Source of the DNA: Mediterranea massiliensis
GTDB lineage: Bacteria > Bacteroidota > Bacteroidia > Bacteroidales > Bacteroidaceae
Reading direction: 5' to 3'
NCBI GenBank assembly: GCA_958402075.1
Contig: CATXSD010000001.1
Location: 26,261 to 90,260, forward strand
Length of the DNA stretch: 64,000 bases
Part shown: piece after piece, positions 1 through 8,380 of the stretch
How the letters are laid out: each line of letters starts with the position of its first letter
Position numbering within the stretch: the first letter of the stretch is position 1
Notes under the pieces: generated by a model
Seen by the model: the letters and a program-made list of their open reading frames with translations, nothing else
What the model was told of the DNA's origin: nothing
Databases searched by the model: none
Made by a program: the position numbers and the translations under genes

Positions 1-1163
1 GGGCTGAGCAGTTCGCCGGCCGTCAGACTGGTCTCGCCGGACAGATAGGCGTTGGTAGAGTTGCCGAAGAGGAAGCCGTTCAGCACGAAGGTGGCGGCAT
101 AGCTCAGCGCCAGCCCCAACAGGCCTGCCAGGCAGGTCAGCAGCAGGTTCTCCAGAAACACCTGGCGCATCAGTTCGTTGGCCGTGGCACCGAAGGCCTT
201 GCGCACCCCGATTTCAGCCATCCGCTTCCGCATCCGCGACAGGGTCATGCTGCTCAGGTTGATGGCAGGCACGATGAGCAGGATGAGCATCACCATCACG
301 TAGCGCAACACTACGCCCTGCACGTCGGGCTCCTGGCTCCACGTGCGGTAGAGGTGGGTGAACTGCGTGTCGGGCTGTCCGCGGTAGAACACCTCTACCC
401 CATCCTGTGCATCGTTGTACTTCTGCCGCAAGCGTTCACATTCCTCGCGGATGGCGGGGAAATCGGCGCGGCTATGTGCCAGGATGACGGCGCGCATCGG
501 CCCCATCAGATTATATCCCCAGGTGTTGGCTTCGGCATCGCCGGCCGTGTAGGGTATCCACACCTGGGCATAAGCGTCCGTGGCCAGCATGGAGACATCG
601 GCCACCACGCCACACACCTGAAAGTCCACGTGGTTCAGCTCCACGTGCTGTCCGCTGACGTCCGTCCGCCCGAACAGGCGGCGGGCCACCGAAGCGGCAA
701 TGACGGCACGGGGCAGGCCGCTACGCAGGTCGGCCGCCGTGAAAGGTTTGCCGTCGAGGAAGCGGAACTGAAACACCCGCCAGAAGTCTTCGTCGGTCTG
801 CACCCTGTCGGCCGTCATCTTGGCACCGGCAGGCAGCGAGACACGTACCTTGCCTGGATTCGATACCAGCGTGACAGCCTCGGCCGTAGTCAGCGTCTTG
901 AAGCATTCGCGGCCGGTCTGCACCGACATGCTCGAATTGGCGGAACTGCCGCTCAGGTCGCCCTTGGCGCGGTAGGACATGTTGGGCACGTAGAGCGAAC
1001 GGCTGCGGTTCACCTCCGGCTCGCAGTCGGCCACCCGTACCCGCAGGGTGATGACGATGACCATAATCATGCAGATGGACGACGCTGTGCCCAACACGGA
1101 TATCCAGCTGATAACAGGATTCTCGCGCAGGTGGTAAAGGGCCTGTTGGAAGTAGAGCCTCAT
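1..1163 (-). CDS. FtsX/MacB-type ABC transporter permease, type 1 (3' end outside window)
   Basis: The gene reads leftward and is cut by the window edge, leaving about 387 N-terminal residues. It starts MRLYFQQAL and has a first membrane segment near residues 17-40, then a large MacB-like periplasmic domain. Next come an FtsX membrane segment and the cytoplasmic motif MAEIGVRKAFGAT, which in this family contacts the ATPase. The start at 1163 matches the N-termini of the other type 1 permeases (YF.QA near the start). It is the first member of what should be another type 1/type 2 pair, so a type 2 permease is expected just beyond the window. The export substrate is unknown. Confidence 0.9.
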   Translation of the reverse strand, partial: MRLYFQQALYHLRENPVISWISVLGTASSICMIMVIVITLRVRVADCEPEVNRSRSLYVPNMSYRAKGDLSGSSANSSMSVQTGRECFKTLTTAEAVTLVSNPGKVRVSLPAGAKMTADRVQTDEDFWRVFQFRFLDGKPFTAADLRSGLPRAVIAASVARRLFGRTDVSGQHVELNHVDFQVCGVVADVSMLATDAYAQVWIPYTAGDAEANTWGYNLMGPMRAVILAHSRADFPAIREECERLRQKYNDAQDGVEVFYRGQPDTQFTHLYRTWSQEPDVQGVVLRYVMVMLILLIVPAINLSSMTLSRMRKRMAEIGVRKAFGATANELMRQVFLENLLLTCLAGLLGLALSYAATFVLNGFLFGNSTNAYLSGETSLTAGELLS

Positions 1164-1310
1164 CCTCGCCCCTTCTCCCAAGAAAAGAGGAAGGCGGGAA
1201 GTATGGAAAGTTTGTTTCATTTTACACGTTTCATTATGTGAATCACTCAATTTTCACTCGTTCAAGACGGCGGTTCTGTCACCTCTTACGCAATTGACAA
1301 GCAACAACAA

Positions 1311-1466
1311 AGCAGTTTATTTTTGGTTTACTCGTATTAAACAACCAGTTTACTCGTATTAAACTATCAGTTTACCCGTTTTAAACCATCAGTTTACCCG
1401 TTTTAAACCATCAGTTTATCCGTATTAAACTGACAGTTTATCCACACTAAACCAAAATAAACTGCT
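1311..1466. repeat. Array A: six 22-bp units inside a flanking inverted repeat
   Basis: The unit GTTTAYYCGTDTTAAAC begins at 1326, 1348, 1370, 1392, 1414 and 1436, exactly 22 bp apart; the sixth copy is degenerate. Each unit is itself a near palindrome (GTTTA...TAAAC). The array is bracketed by AGCAGTTTATTTTTGG at 1311-1326 and its near-exact complement at 1452-1466, so the whole 156 bp can fold as one long hairpin. It lies 10 bp past the stop codon of the leftward permease gene and fills most of the 312-bp gap to the next gene. Confidence 0.95.
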
Positions 1467-1475
1467 CATGGCTTC

Positions 1476-2732
1476 TTACTCATCGTGCAACGCCTCCGCC
1501 GGCTGTACCTTCATGGCACGGCGGGCAGGAAGCCCAATGCCGATGCCTATCATGGCAGCGATGAGGACAAACGTAGCGGCGACACAGAAGGCCAGACGCG
1601 ACCACTCCAACGTAGTGCCGTTGCGCCAGCTGTTCAACTCGAAGTGGGCCATCACGATGTCGATAATGACGGCAGGCACGGTGACGATCAGCAACAGGAA
1701 GATGCCTTCGCTCATCAGTCGGCCGAACACCGCACCGTCCGTGGCACCCATCGCCTTGTGCAGGGCAATCTCGCCGCGCCGTTGCTGCGTGCGGAACCAG
1801 AAGGTGCCGAGCAGCCCCAGGAAGATGTTGAGCAGCAGGAAGCCCATGCCCACGAAGAAGTTGCGCATCTCGCTGGCATAATATTTCTGATAACTGTGGC
1901 GGATGTTCCTGAAGCTCTTGATGTCACTGATGTAGAGATTGCCTATGCGGAACTGTTTCTCGCTGTCGGCCTTCAGGTTCTCCATAAAGTTCTGGTCCCG
2001 GTCGGCACGGACGCGGACGCAGAGCTCGCGGTCGGCGCTCCACCACACATCGCCAAACATATTCATATTATATACCATGGAATAACTGAAAGATGCCTGG
2101 CTGTAATCGTCGTAACGCACATTTTGCAAGGCAGCCCCCAGCCGATACGTCTGAGTTGTGTCCCCGAACAGGTGAAATTCATTCTTGCCTACCAACGATG
2201 TCATCGAAATGCCGTACTTGCTCAACAGGTTGTCCGAAGCCAGGAAGTCGCCCCGCTCCAATATTTCAGCCAGCTGTTCAGGCGTCTCGCCACGCGCCCC
2301 CCGGTAGCGAAACACACGCACGAAGTCGGGCGTCACAATGCGGCGGATAGTCCAGTAGGGAGAAGTCATGGTATCACAACGCACTACTTCTGTCCCATTG
2401 CTCCCATTATAAGGATAAGAGCTTTGTGACAGGCTCACCACCTCTACCTCGGGGCGGCGGCGCAAGCGCTCCACCAGTTCACGTACCTCGTCGCTTTGCT
2501 TGTGGGTATCGCTATAGGGTGTATAATCAGGACTCTTGTCGGTGAGCACGCCCATATTGATCAGGTAGCAATGCTCCGTGTCGAAGCCGCGTGGCTCCAG
2601 ATAGGTGGCCAGGCGGCAGTAGAGCAGGTCGATGATGTACCACATCACCACGCTCACCACCAGCAACTCCAGCGCCAGCCACAGATTGCTGCGCCATTCG
2701 TTTCGTATTTGGGTAAATAGTTTCTTGTTCAT
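1476..2732 (-). CDS. FtsX/MacB-type ABC transporter permease, type 2
   Basis: This 418-residue inner-membrane permease starts MNKKLFTQIRNEW; a longer in-frame start at 2789 would run into the preceding gene. One membrane segment (about residues 20-40) precedes a periplasmic MacB-like domain. Three C-terminal membrane segments follow, with the coupling motif RRGEIALHKAMGAT and the family ending PAEALHDE. It follows its type 1 partner by 25 bp, so a heterodimer driven by the shared ATPase is likely. Substrate specificity cannot be read from sequence. Confidence 0.9.
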   Translation of the reverse strand: MNKKLFTQIRNEWRSNLWLALELLVVSVVMWYIIDLLYCRLATYLEPRGFDTEHCYLINMGVLTDKSPDYTPYSDTHKQSDEVRELVERLRRRPEVEVVSLSQSSYPYNGSNGTEVVRCDTMTSPYWTIRRIVTPDFVRVFRYRGARGETPEQLAEILERGDFLASDNLLSKYGISMTSLVGKNEFHLFGDTTQTYRLGAALQNVRYDDYSQASFSYSMVYNMNMFGDVWWSADRELCVRVRADRDQNFMENLKADSEKQFRIGNLYISDIKSFRNIRHSYQKYYASEMRNFFVGMGFLLLNIFLGLLGTFWFRTQQRRGEIALHKAMGATDGAVFGRLMSEGIFLLLIVTVPAVIIDIVMAHFELNSWRNGTTLEWSRLAFCVAATFVLIAAMIGIGIGLPARRAMKVQPAEALHDE

Positions 2733-2757
2733 ATTTTCTTTTTTCTTATCCACTTGA

Positions 2758-4050
2758 TTAATGTGACTTCCCGTTAATCGCCTCCACAATATTCATCCGC
2801 GACGCCCGCCAGGCAGGAATGCCGGTACTGAGCAGGTTGAGCACGAAGCAGAAGAGCAACGCCCAGCCGAAGGTAGAGGCATGTATCAGGATGGAAGCAT
2901 CGACCACAGGCGGATTGAGCGAAGTTGTCCAGTCCTGCGCAAAGAGGGTATCACCGAACAGAAAGGCAAAAAGCAGGCTGATTATCAGCCCCAACACGCC
3001 GGCCAGCAGGGTGACGATGAAGTTTTCGCTTAATATCTGTCCCAGCAGCTCCATGCGCGTACAGCCGAAGGCACGGCGCACCCCGATCTCCGCCACGCGG
3101 CGGCGCAGGCGGCTCTGTGTCATGCTGCTCAGGTTGATGGCAGGCACGATGAGCAGGATGAGGAAGATGATGAAACGCGTCCGGCGGGCAGCCGTCACAT
3201 CCGGCTCTACATTGGCACCGGCTGTCAGGGCATTCTTCTCCTGGTCGTAGGGACGGTTGCGGTTGATGATTTGATAACCGTTCTCGTCTATCACCTTATT
3301 GAATTCGTCCAACCGGCGACCGGCCTCCTCGCGGATGGCGGGGAAGTCGCTGCGGTCGCGCGCCAGGATGGTGCAACTCATGTCACCCATCAGGCCGTTG
3401 CACCACGTATTGTTCACCTGGTCGGTCGAAGTATAGGGAATCCACACCTGCGCATAGGCCGTCGAAGCCAGCGTCGATACGTCCTTCACCACGCCGCACA
3501 CCCGATAGGGCGCATGGGCCAGCAGGAATTCTTTTCCCGCTGCCTTCGTCGTGCCGAACAGCAGGCGCGCCACGCTTTCGGTAATGACCGCCACCGGCCG
3601 ACCGGCATCGAACGTGGCCTGGTCGAAAGGCTTGCCGTCGGTAAAGGCGAAGTCGAACACCGTCCAGAACTGGCTGTCCGTCTCGCGCACATCGACCGCC
3701 GTAGCGGGCTGGCCGGGCAGGCTGACCGGCTGGGGCATAGCATAAACCTTATAAATGGTGATGGCCTCGGGCGTCGTCAGCTTGCCGTAGATTTCTTTCA
3801 GCGAAGCTGCACTCCACGGACCGTTGCTGTTATTGTCTCCCCACGCTTCGTTGGTGATGCTGCCCCACTTCACGTGCAGGAAGCGGTCGCGGTTGCTTTC
3901 GGGCGCAAAAGGCTCGATTTGCACCTGCTGCATCATCACTACCAGCATGATGAGGAAGATGGAAAGGGCCGTACCCGCCACCGTCACCCCGCTGATGAGC
4001 GGCTGCTGGCGGAGCTGTGCCCAAGCTTGTTGAAAATATTGTTTGATCAT
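2758..4050 (-). CDS. FtsX/MacB-type ABC transporter permease, type 1
   Basis: The product has 430 residues and starts MIKQYFQQAW. Its layout is one N-terminal membrane segment (about 18-42), a periplasmic MacB_PCD-like region, then three membrane segments. The coupling helix reads RRRVAEIGVRRAFGC. It ends in the degenerate type 1 tail VEAINGKSH rather than the PxEALR ending of type 2 partners. It is the upstream half of a pair with the gene at 1476-2732 and is downstream of the ATPase and GIN-domain gene, probably in the same transcript. Confidence 0.9.
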   Translation of the reverse strand: MIKQYFQQAWAQLRQQPLISGVTVAGTALSIFLIMLVVMMQQVQIEPFAPESNRDRFLHVKWGSITNEAWGDNNSNGPWSAASLKEIYGKLTTPEAITIYKVYAMPQPVSLPGQPATAVDVRETDSQFWTVFDFAFTDGKPFDQATFDAGRPVAVITESVARLLFGTTKAAGKEFLLAHAPYRVCGVVKDVSTLASTAYAQVWIPYTSTDQVNNTWCNGLMGDMSCTILARDRSDFPAIREEAGRRLDEFNKVIDENGYQIINRNRPYDQEKNALTAGANVEPDVTAARRTRFIIFLILLIVPAINLSSMTQSRLRRRVAEIGVRRAFGCTRMELLGQILSENFIVTLLAGVLGLIISLLFAFLFGDTLFAQDWTTSLNPPVVDASILIHASTFGWALLFCFVLNLLSTGIPAWRASRMNIVEAINGKSH

Positions 4051-4059
4051 CTTTTTAAT

Positions 4060-4151
4060 GAAGAATTATGAATGAAGAATGAAGAATTATGGATAAGAAA
4101 GGAAGCATCGGTAGCCCCGATTCTTCATTCCTCATTCTTCATTCTTAATTT
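4060..4151. repeat. Inverted GAATGAAGAAT repeat
   Basis: The left arm (AATGAAGAATTATGAATGAAG region) and the right arm (CTTCATTCCTCATTCTTCATTC region) are complementary, giving a hairpin between two genes of the export operon. The right arm encodes the last residues (IKNEE) and the stop of the GIN-domain gene, so the repeat has invaded or captured the 3' end of the reading frame. Confidence 0.7.
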
Positions 4152-4755
4152 TTAATCGTTTCGTATTCAAACTGCCGATGCCGCTGCGCGACACATCGGC
4201 CTCACCGGCACTGCCTCTCAGTTCCAGGCTGCCTACGCCACCCATACGGGCTTTCAGGTAGTCGCAATCGACGTTCACCTCGGCATCGCCCACTCCGTTC
4301 AGGCTGACGGTGAAGCGGTGGCAGGTCAGGTCGGCCACCTCGGCAGAGCCTACACCATTGATGCGAAGCGTGAAGTCGTCCAACTTCAAGGGTTCCTTAC
4401 ACTCCAGGCTACCCACACCAGTCAGCTCAACTGCCTCCAGCGTGGGAGCGGTGACATAGAGCTTCAGGCTGTTTATGTTCTTGACGGACTTTTCTCCCTT
4501 CTTGAAACTGATAACCAAGTAGCCGTTCTTCACCTCAGTGGTGGTGAGCTTCACCCATTTCTCCTTGCCCTCCAGGCGGAGCGAACAGTCATCGCCCTGC
4601 GTGAAAATGACATTGGCTACCGACGTTATCCTGATAGATGAGAAATCGTCCACCTTGCGCACTTCGCTCACTTGTTCATTTTGTGCCAACGCACCGACCG
4701 CTCCGGCAAAAGCCAGGACCAGTGCAACGATAATCCCTATGATGTTTGTTTTCAT
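4132..4755 (-). CDS. GIN-domain (DUF2807-like) periplasmic protein
   Basis: The product has 207 residues and starts MKTNIIGIIVALV, which begins a signal peptide ending near ALA; the longer in-frame start at 4779 was not used because it precedes this signal. The rest is a repetitive beta-rich region with recurring G.G..E/GVGS motifs (GVGSLECKE, GVGSAEVAD, GVGDAEVNV, GVGSLELRG, GIGSLNTKR), typical of head-GIN/DUF2807 beta-helix proteins. It sits between the ATPase and permeases, 32 bp after the ATPase. An accessory role at the cell envelope for this transporter is inferred from position only. Confidence 0.82.
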   Translation of the reverse strand: MKTNIIGIIVALVLAFAGAVGALAQNEQVSEVRKVDDFSSIRITSVANVIFTQGDDCSLRLEGKEKWVKLTTTEVKNGYLVISFKKGEKSVKNINSLKLYVTAPTLEAVELTGVGSLECKEPLKLDDFTLRINGVGSAEVADLTCHRFTVSLNGVGDAEVNVDCDYLKARMGGVGSLELRGSAGEADVSRSGIGSLNTKRLKIKNEE

Positions 4756-4787
4756 TCTTCTGTAGTTTTGTTCAACCATAACCTGTC

Positions 4788-5459
4788 TTATCCTATCTGA
4801 CGACCGTCGAAGAACTGAACGGTGCGGCTGGTCAGTTTGGCCTGCTCGCCGTTGTGCGTTACCATCACGATGGTACGTCCGTCATTGTAGTTCAACTGGT
4901 GCAGCAGTTCCATGACTTCGGCACCCATCTTCGAGTCCAGGTTACCGGTCGGTTCGTCGGCCAGGATGATTTCGGGATTACCGATAATGGCACGGGCAAT
5001 GGCCACACGCTGGCATTGACCACCGGAGAGCTGTGTGGGCATGTGGCGCATACGATGCGTCATACCTACCTTTTCGAGCACCTCTTCGGCCAGGCGGCGG
5101 CGTTCCTTGGCCGACACCTTGCGGTAGAGCAACGGCAGTTCCACGTTGTCCAGCACGTTGAGCGAGTTGATCAGATGGAACGACTGGAAGACGAAGCCCA
5201 GTGTCTTGTTACGGAAGGCTGCCAGTTCCTTGTCCTTCATGCCTTCCACACGGGTACCGGCAATCTCGATGGTACCGCTGGTAGGCGTGTCGAGCAGGCC
5301 CATGATGTTGAGCAAGGTAGACTTGCCACAGCCCGAAGGCCCCATGATACTGAGGAATTCACCCTTCTCTACAGTCAGGTTTACATTTTCCAACGCTTGT
5401 GTTTCAATCTCGTCTGTACGGTAAATCTTGTTGATACCAGTTAATTTGATCATGTCCAT
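4788..5459 (-). CDS. LolD/MacB-type ABC transporter ATP-binding protein
   Basis: This 223-residue ATPase has every catalytic element: Walker A GPSGCGKST at 40-48, Q-loop Gln near 92, signature LSGGQ at 144-148, Walker B ILADEP ending at 170 and the switch His at 202. It lacks any fused membrane domain, as in LolD-type or split MacB systems. It is the only ATPase seen among nine permease genes, so it probably energises several permease pairs. It opens the second transcription unit of the cluster, with its own sigma54-like promoter. Start could be MDMIKL or MIKL. Confidence 0.95.
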   Translation of the reverse strand: MDMIKLTGINKIYRTDEIETQALENVNLTVEKGEFLSIMGPSGCGKSTLLNIMGLLDTPTSGTIEIAGTRVEGMKDKELAAFRNKTLGFVFQSFHLINSLNVLDNVELPLLYRKVSAKERRRLAEEVLEKVGMTHRMRHMPTQLSGGQCQRVAIARAIIGNPEIILADEPTGNLDSKMGAEVMELLHQLNYNDGRTIVMVTHNGEQAKLTSRTVQFFDGRQIG

Positions 5460-5498
5460 AATTGTATGTTGTTTATAGTTATTGTATTCTTTGTTTTC

Positions 5499-5593
5499 AC
5501 CACAGAGGACACAGAGTTCTCTGTTTTACCACAGATTACTCAGATGAACACAGATGACAATTTAAATCTGTGCCCATCTGTGTAATCTGTGGT
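5499..5593. repeat. CACAGATT-family palindromic repeat, copy 1
   Basis: Two 28-base arms (5528-5555 and 5566-5593), beginning ACCACAGATTAC and ending with its complement, match at 24 of 28 positions around a 10-base loop. A half-copy of the related CACCACAGAG...CACAGAG motif precedes it at 5499. Further copies lie at 13863 and 19799, all inside the export locus. Confidence 0.9.
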
Positions 5594-5601
5594 GAACTTA
5601 A

Positions 5602-5698
5602 TTCAAAAGTCGTGCCAAAATCAGCTGCCACTGATTATCTGCACTTTAGCCAAAAGCAGAGTGTCCGAAAATGAACACTCTGTCCGATTTTGGCGGAC
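5602..5698 (-). promoter_or_regulatory. Sigma54-like promoter and activator sites for the ATPase unit
   Basis: On the minus strand TGGCACGACTTTTGAA (5602-5617) matches the -24 element TGGCACG. The -12 element is TTGA instead of TTGC, so it is imperfect. Upstream lie two dyads with the same half-site: GTGTCCG...GAACAC at 5661-5678 and GTCCG...CGGAC at 5682-5698. The same half-site occurs before the adaptor gene at 15.47 kb. It is followed by the ATPase start at 5459. Confidence 0.55.
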
Positions 5699-5702
5699 GC
5701 TT

Positions 5703-7007
5703 TCACTCGTCCCTCAGCGCTTCGGTGGGAGCAATGCTGCTGATGCGGCGGGCCGGGATATAAATACCCACCAGCACCACAACCAGCAGAATGAGGTAGA
5801 TGATGAGCGACACGATGGCAAAGTGCTGCCCGAAGTGGGCTACCCAGCAGGGCATGGTACTCTTCATCCAGGCGCTGCCCTTGCTCAGCCCCTCGCTGAG
5901 CCCGTATTGCAGGTAGAGGAAGCAGCCTATCAGGGTAGCTATCGTCGTGAGCACCACACCTTCGCCCAGCAACTGGAGCCGGATGCGGCGCGGCGTAGCA
6001 CCGTAGGACAGCATGATGCCCACCTCCTCGCGCCGTGTGCGGGTCTGCAGCCAGAAGGTGCCGATGACACCCAGACAAAGGTTGACGAGGAAGAACAGGG
6101 CCACGCTCAGGTTGCGGCGATAGAGCGAAGTGGAGCTATAGAACTCACCTGAAGAAATGAGGTCGTCGTACGACTGAAGCTCACGGGCATAGAGGTTGCC
6201 CACCCGCATCTCGCGAAGCATCCACGGACGGAACTCATGCAGGAAGCGGTCCATGCTGACGCCCTCCTTCAAACGGATAACTACATGCATATCACTCACA
6301 CTGGAAAGAATATCGGGATGCAATATCGGCTCGAAGGCGACAGGAACAGGACGACAGTCATTGGTGTACTTGAAAGTTCCTACCGCACCTACCACAACGG
6401 GCAAATAGAGCGTATCCGTCTCATTCGTCATCCAGCAACGCAGATTCTTGTTGTAAACACGGGTGTGAAACAAGGCTTCCTGTGCATACTCACTCAATAC
6501 AACATTCATCCCGCCATACGTATGGTCCGACAATTCTTCGGGCGTCATGCTGCCCTGCACGGGCCTGAAGCCGAATGTTTCAAAGAAATGGGTATGTGGC
6601 AGAAACTCAACATACATAAGGTCGAGTCCCACTGTATCACCTTCTGCCATCAGGGTGGAAGTACTGCTTCCTTGCGAACCGGGATATATGAAAGAAAGTA
6701 CGGGAGTGGCCTGCTCTACATCGGGATGCTGGCGGGCACGTTCCACGATATTCAGATACGCCTGCATCAGCGAAGCAGAGTCGGTAGCCTGGGCATCATA
6801 GCCCGGCGCCTGCGGTTGCAACATACCGACGGACACCATGCAGAGGCGGTCGGCATCGTAGCCAAGCGGAAGGTGACGGTCGTAGGTCACCACAATAACA
6901 GGATCGAAGATAATCCAGGAAAGGACAGCGACCAGTATCAGTTCGGCCAGCAGCCAGCCGTTGCGGCGCCGGCGGGTCCATAGGGTTTTAAGAATGAGTC
7001 TGAACAT
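5703..7007 (-). CDS. FtsX/MacB-type ABC transporter permease, type 2
   Basis: The 434-residue product starts MFRLILKTLW and has its first membrane segment near residues 18-38. A periplasmic domain follows, with conserved openings such as DADRLCMVSVGM, then three C-terminal membrane segments with RREEVGIMLSYGAT and the ending PTEALRDE. Its start is 5 bp after the stop of its type 1 partner. It closely resembles the gene at 8381-9676, indicating a duplicated pair. Confidence 0.92.
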   Translation of the reverse strand: MFRLILKTLWTRRRRNGWLLAELILVAVLSWIIFDPVIVVTYDRHLPLGYDADRLCMVSVGMLQPQAPGYDAQATDSASLMQAYLNIVERARQHPDVEQATPVLSFIYPGSQGSSTSTLMAEGDTVGLDLMYVEFLPHTHFFETFGFRPVQGSMTPEELSDHTYGGMNVVLSEYAQEALFHTRVYNKNLRCWMTNETDTLYLPVVVGAVGTFKYTNDCRPVPVAFEPILHPDILSSVSDMHVVIRLKEGVSMDRFLHEFRPWMLREMRVGNLYARELQSYDDLISSGEFYSSTSLYRRNLSVALFFLVNLCLGVIGTFWLQTRTRREEVGIMLSYGATPRRIRLQLLGEGVVLTTIATLIGCFLYLQYGLSEGLSKGSAWMKSTMPCWVAHFGQHFAIVSLIIYLILLVVVLVGIYIPARRISSIAPTEALRDE

Positions 7008-7012
7008 AATGC

Positions 7013-8332
7013 TTATCTTTTTTCATACAGTGAATACACAATCGGTTTGCGGAGCGACAGCCACGCCGGCAGAAGGGCCGACAGAAGGTTCAGTGCCAGG
7101 CAGAGCAGGAAGGCGATGACAAAGACGGCAGGCGCGAAAAGCATCTCGCCCGACACGTAGACGTTGGCATCCTGCGGGGCTGCTACCGCCCATTCGTCAA
7201 GCAGCGTGAAGATCCATTCACGGCCCAGGTAGACACTCGTCCAAGCCAGTACCAGTCCCAGCAAACCGCCCGCCAAGGTCAGGAAGAAGTTCTCCCACAT
7301 CACTTGCGAGAGCAGCATGCTCCGCCCAGCACCGAACGACTTGCGCACGCCCATCTCGGCCAGACGGCTCTCCATGCGGCTGGCAATGAGGCCGCTCAGG
7401 TTGAGGGCAGGCACCAGCAGGAGCACCAGCACCACCACAACCAGATAGCCCACCGTTTTCCAGAGATTGAAGCCGGTATTCGACGGATGGTTCTGAAAGA
7501 CGCTGAGCCAGTGCGAAGTGGGCTGATTCCACAACTCCATCTCCCACTTCCCCTTGTTTTGCAGGTTCAGCCGCCTCGTCACGTCCTTGATTTCCGCCCG
7601 CAGGGCATCGGCCTGCGCCGCATCCTTCACAAGGAAAGTAACATGATATTGCCCGCAATACGGAAACATATCGGTGCTGGGGCTCTTATAATTCGGAAGG
7701 GTTGAATAGGGCAGATAGACCTGCGCATACGATTCCGTGGTGAGATAGCTGGCACCGCGCACCACGCCGCACACCCGATAGTTCACATACTCCAGCGAGA
7801 ACGAACGCCCCACGACTCCCTCCACGGTGCCGAACAGGCGGCGGGCCAAGTCGTCGGAGATGACGGCCGTATGGATGCCGCTCTCCAGGTCGGAATCGGT
7901 AAACGGATGCCCCTCCAGGAAGCGGAGCGGATAAATGCGGAAGAAAGCGGGGTCCACCAGCTTCAATGCCGGACGGAAATCACCGCTACGGTCGGCAGGC
8001 TGGATATAGCAGGTTTCCGATGTGTAGCTGTCCAACCGGGCCGACACGGCCACGACGTTTTTCAGCGGATACACCCAGTCCTGAAGAGCTTGATAGGACA
8101 AGCCGGACTGCCACGTCGACTTCTGTTCCTCCGAATGGAAACTGGCACTGGTGAGGTACAAGGTGTTTGCCCGGTTCTCCTCGGGATATACAGGTGCCAG
8201 CTTCACGTAATAAACCAGCGCCATCACAACCGTCATGGCAATGGCCAGCCCCGTGCCGGCAATGTAGAGCGTACTGAACAGGCGGTTCTGCCTGAACAAC
8301 GCAAGGGCTTGTTTGAAATAGGTCTTTAGCAT
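7013..8332 (-). CDS. FtsX/MacB-type ABC transporter permease, type 1
   Basis: The 439-residue product starts MLKTYFKQALALF, has a membrane segment near 20-45, a periplasmic domain, and a C-terminal FtsX region with MESRLAEMGVRKSFGAG. It ends IVYSLYEKR, the type 1 tail. The first 80-odd bases of the gene are identical to those of the type 1 gene ending at 9682, pointing to recent duplication or gene conversion. Upstream partner of 5703-7007. Confidence 0.92.
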   Translation of the reverse strand: MLKTYFKQALALFRQNRLFSTLYIAGTGLAIAMTVVMALVYYVKLAPVYPEENRANTLYLTSASFHSEEQKSTWQSGLSYQALQDWVYPLKNVVAVSARLDSYTSETCYIQPADRSGDFRPALKLVDPAFFRIYPLRFLEGHPFTDSDLESGIHTAVISDDLARRLFGTVEGVVGRSFSLEYVNYRVCGVVRGASYLTTESYAQVYLPYSTLPNYKSPSTDMFPYCGQYHVTFLVKDAAQADALRAEIKDVTRRLNLQNKGKWEMELWNQPTSHWLSVFQNHPSNTGFNLWKTVGYLVVVVLVLLLVPALNLSGLIASRMESRLAEMGVRKSFGAGRSMLLSQVMWENFFLTLAGGLLGLVLAWTSVYLGREWIFTLLDEWAVAAPQDANVYVSGEMLFAPAVFVIAFLLCLALNLLSALLPAWLSLRKPIVYSLYEKR

Positions 8333-8380
8333 ACGTATTCTTTTATTATAAATGTCAAATCGTCAACTTGTCTACCCAAC

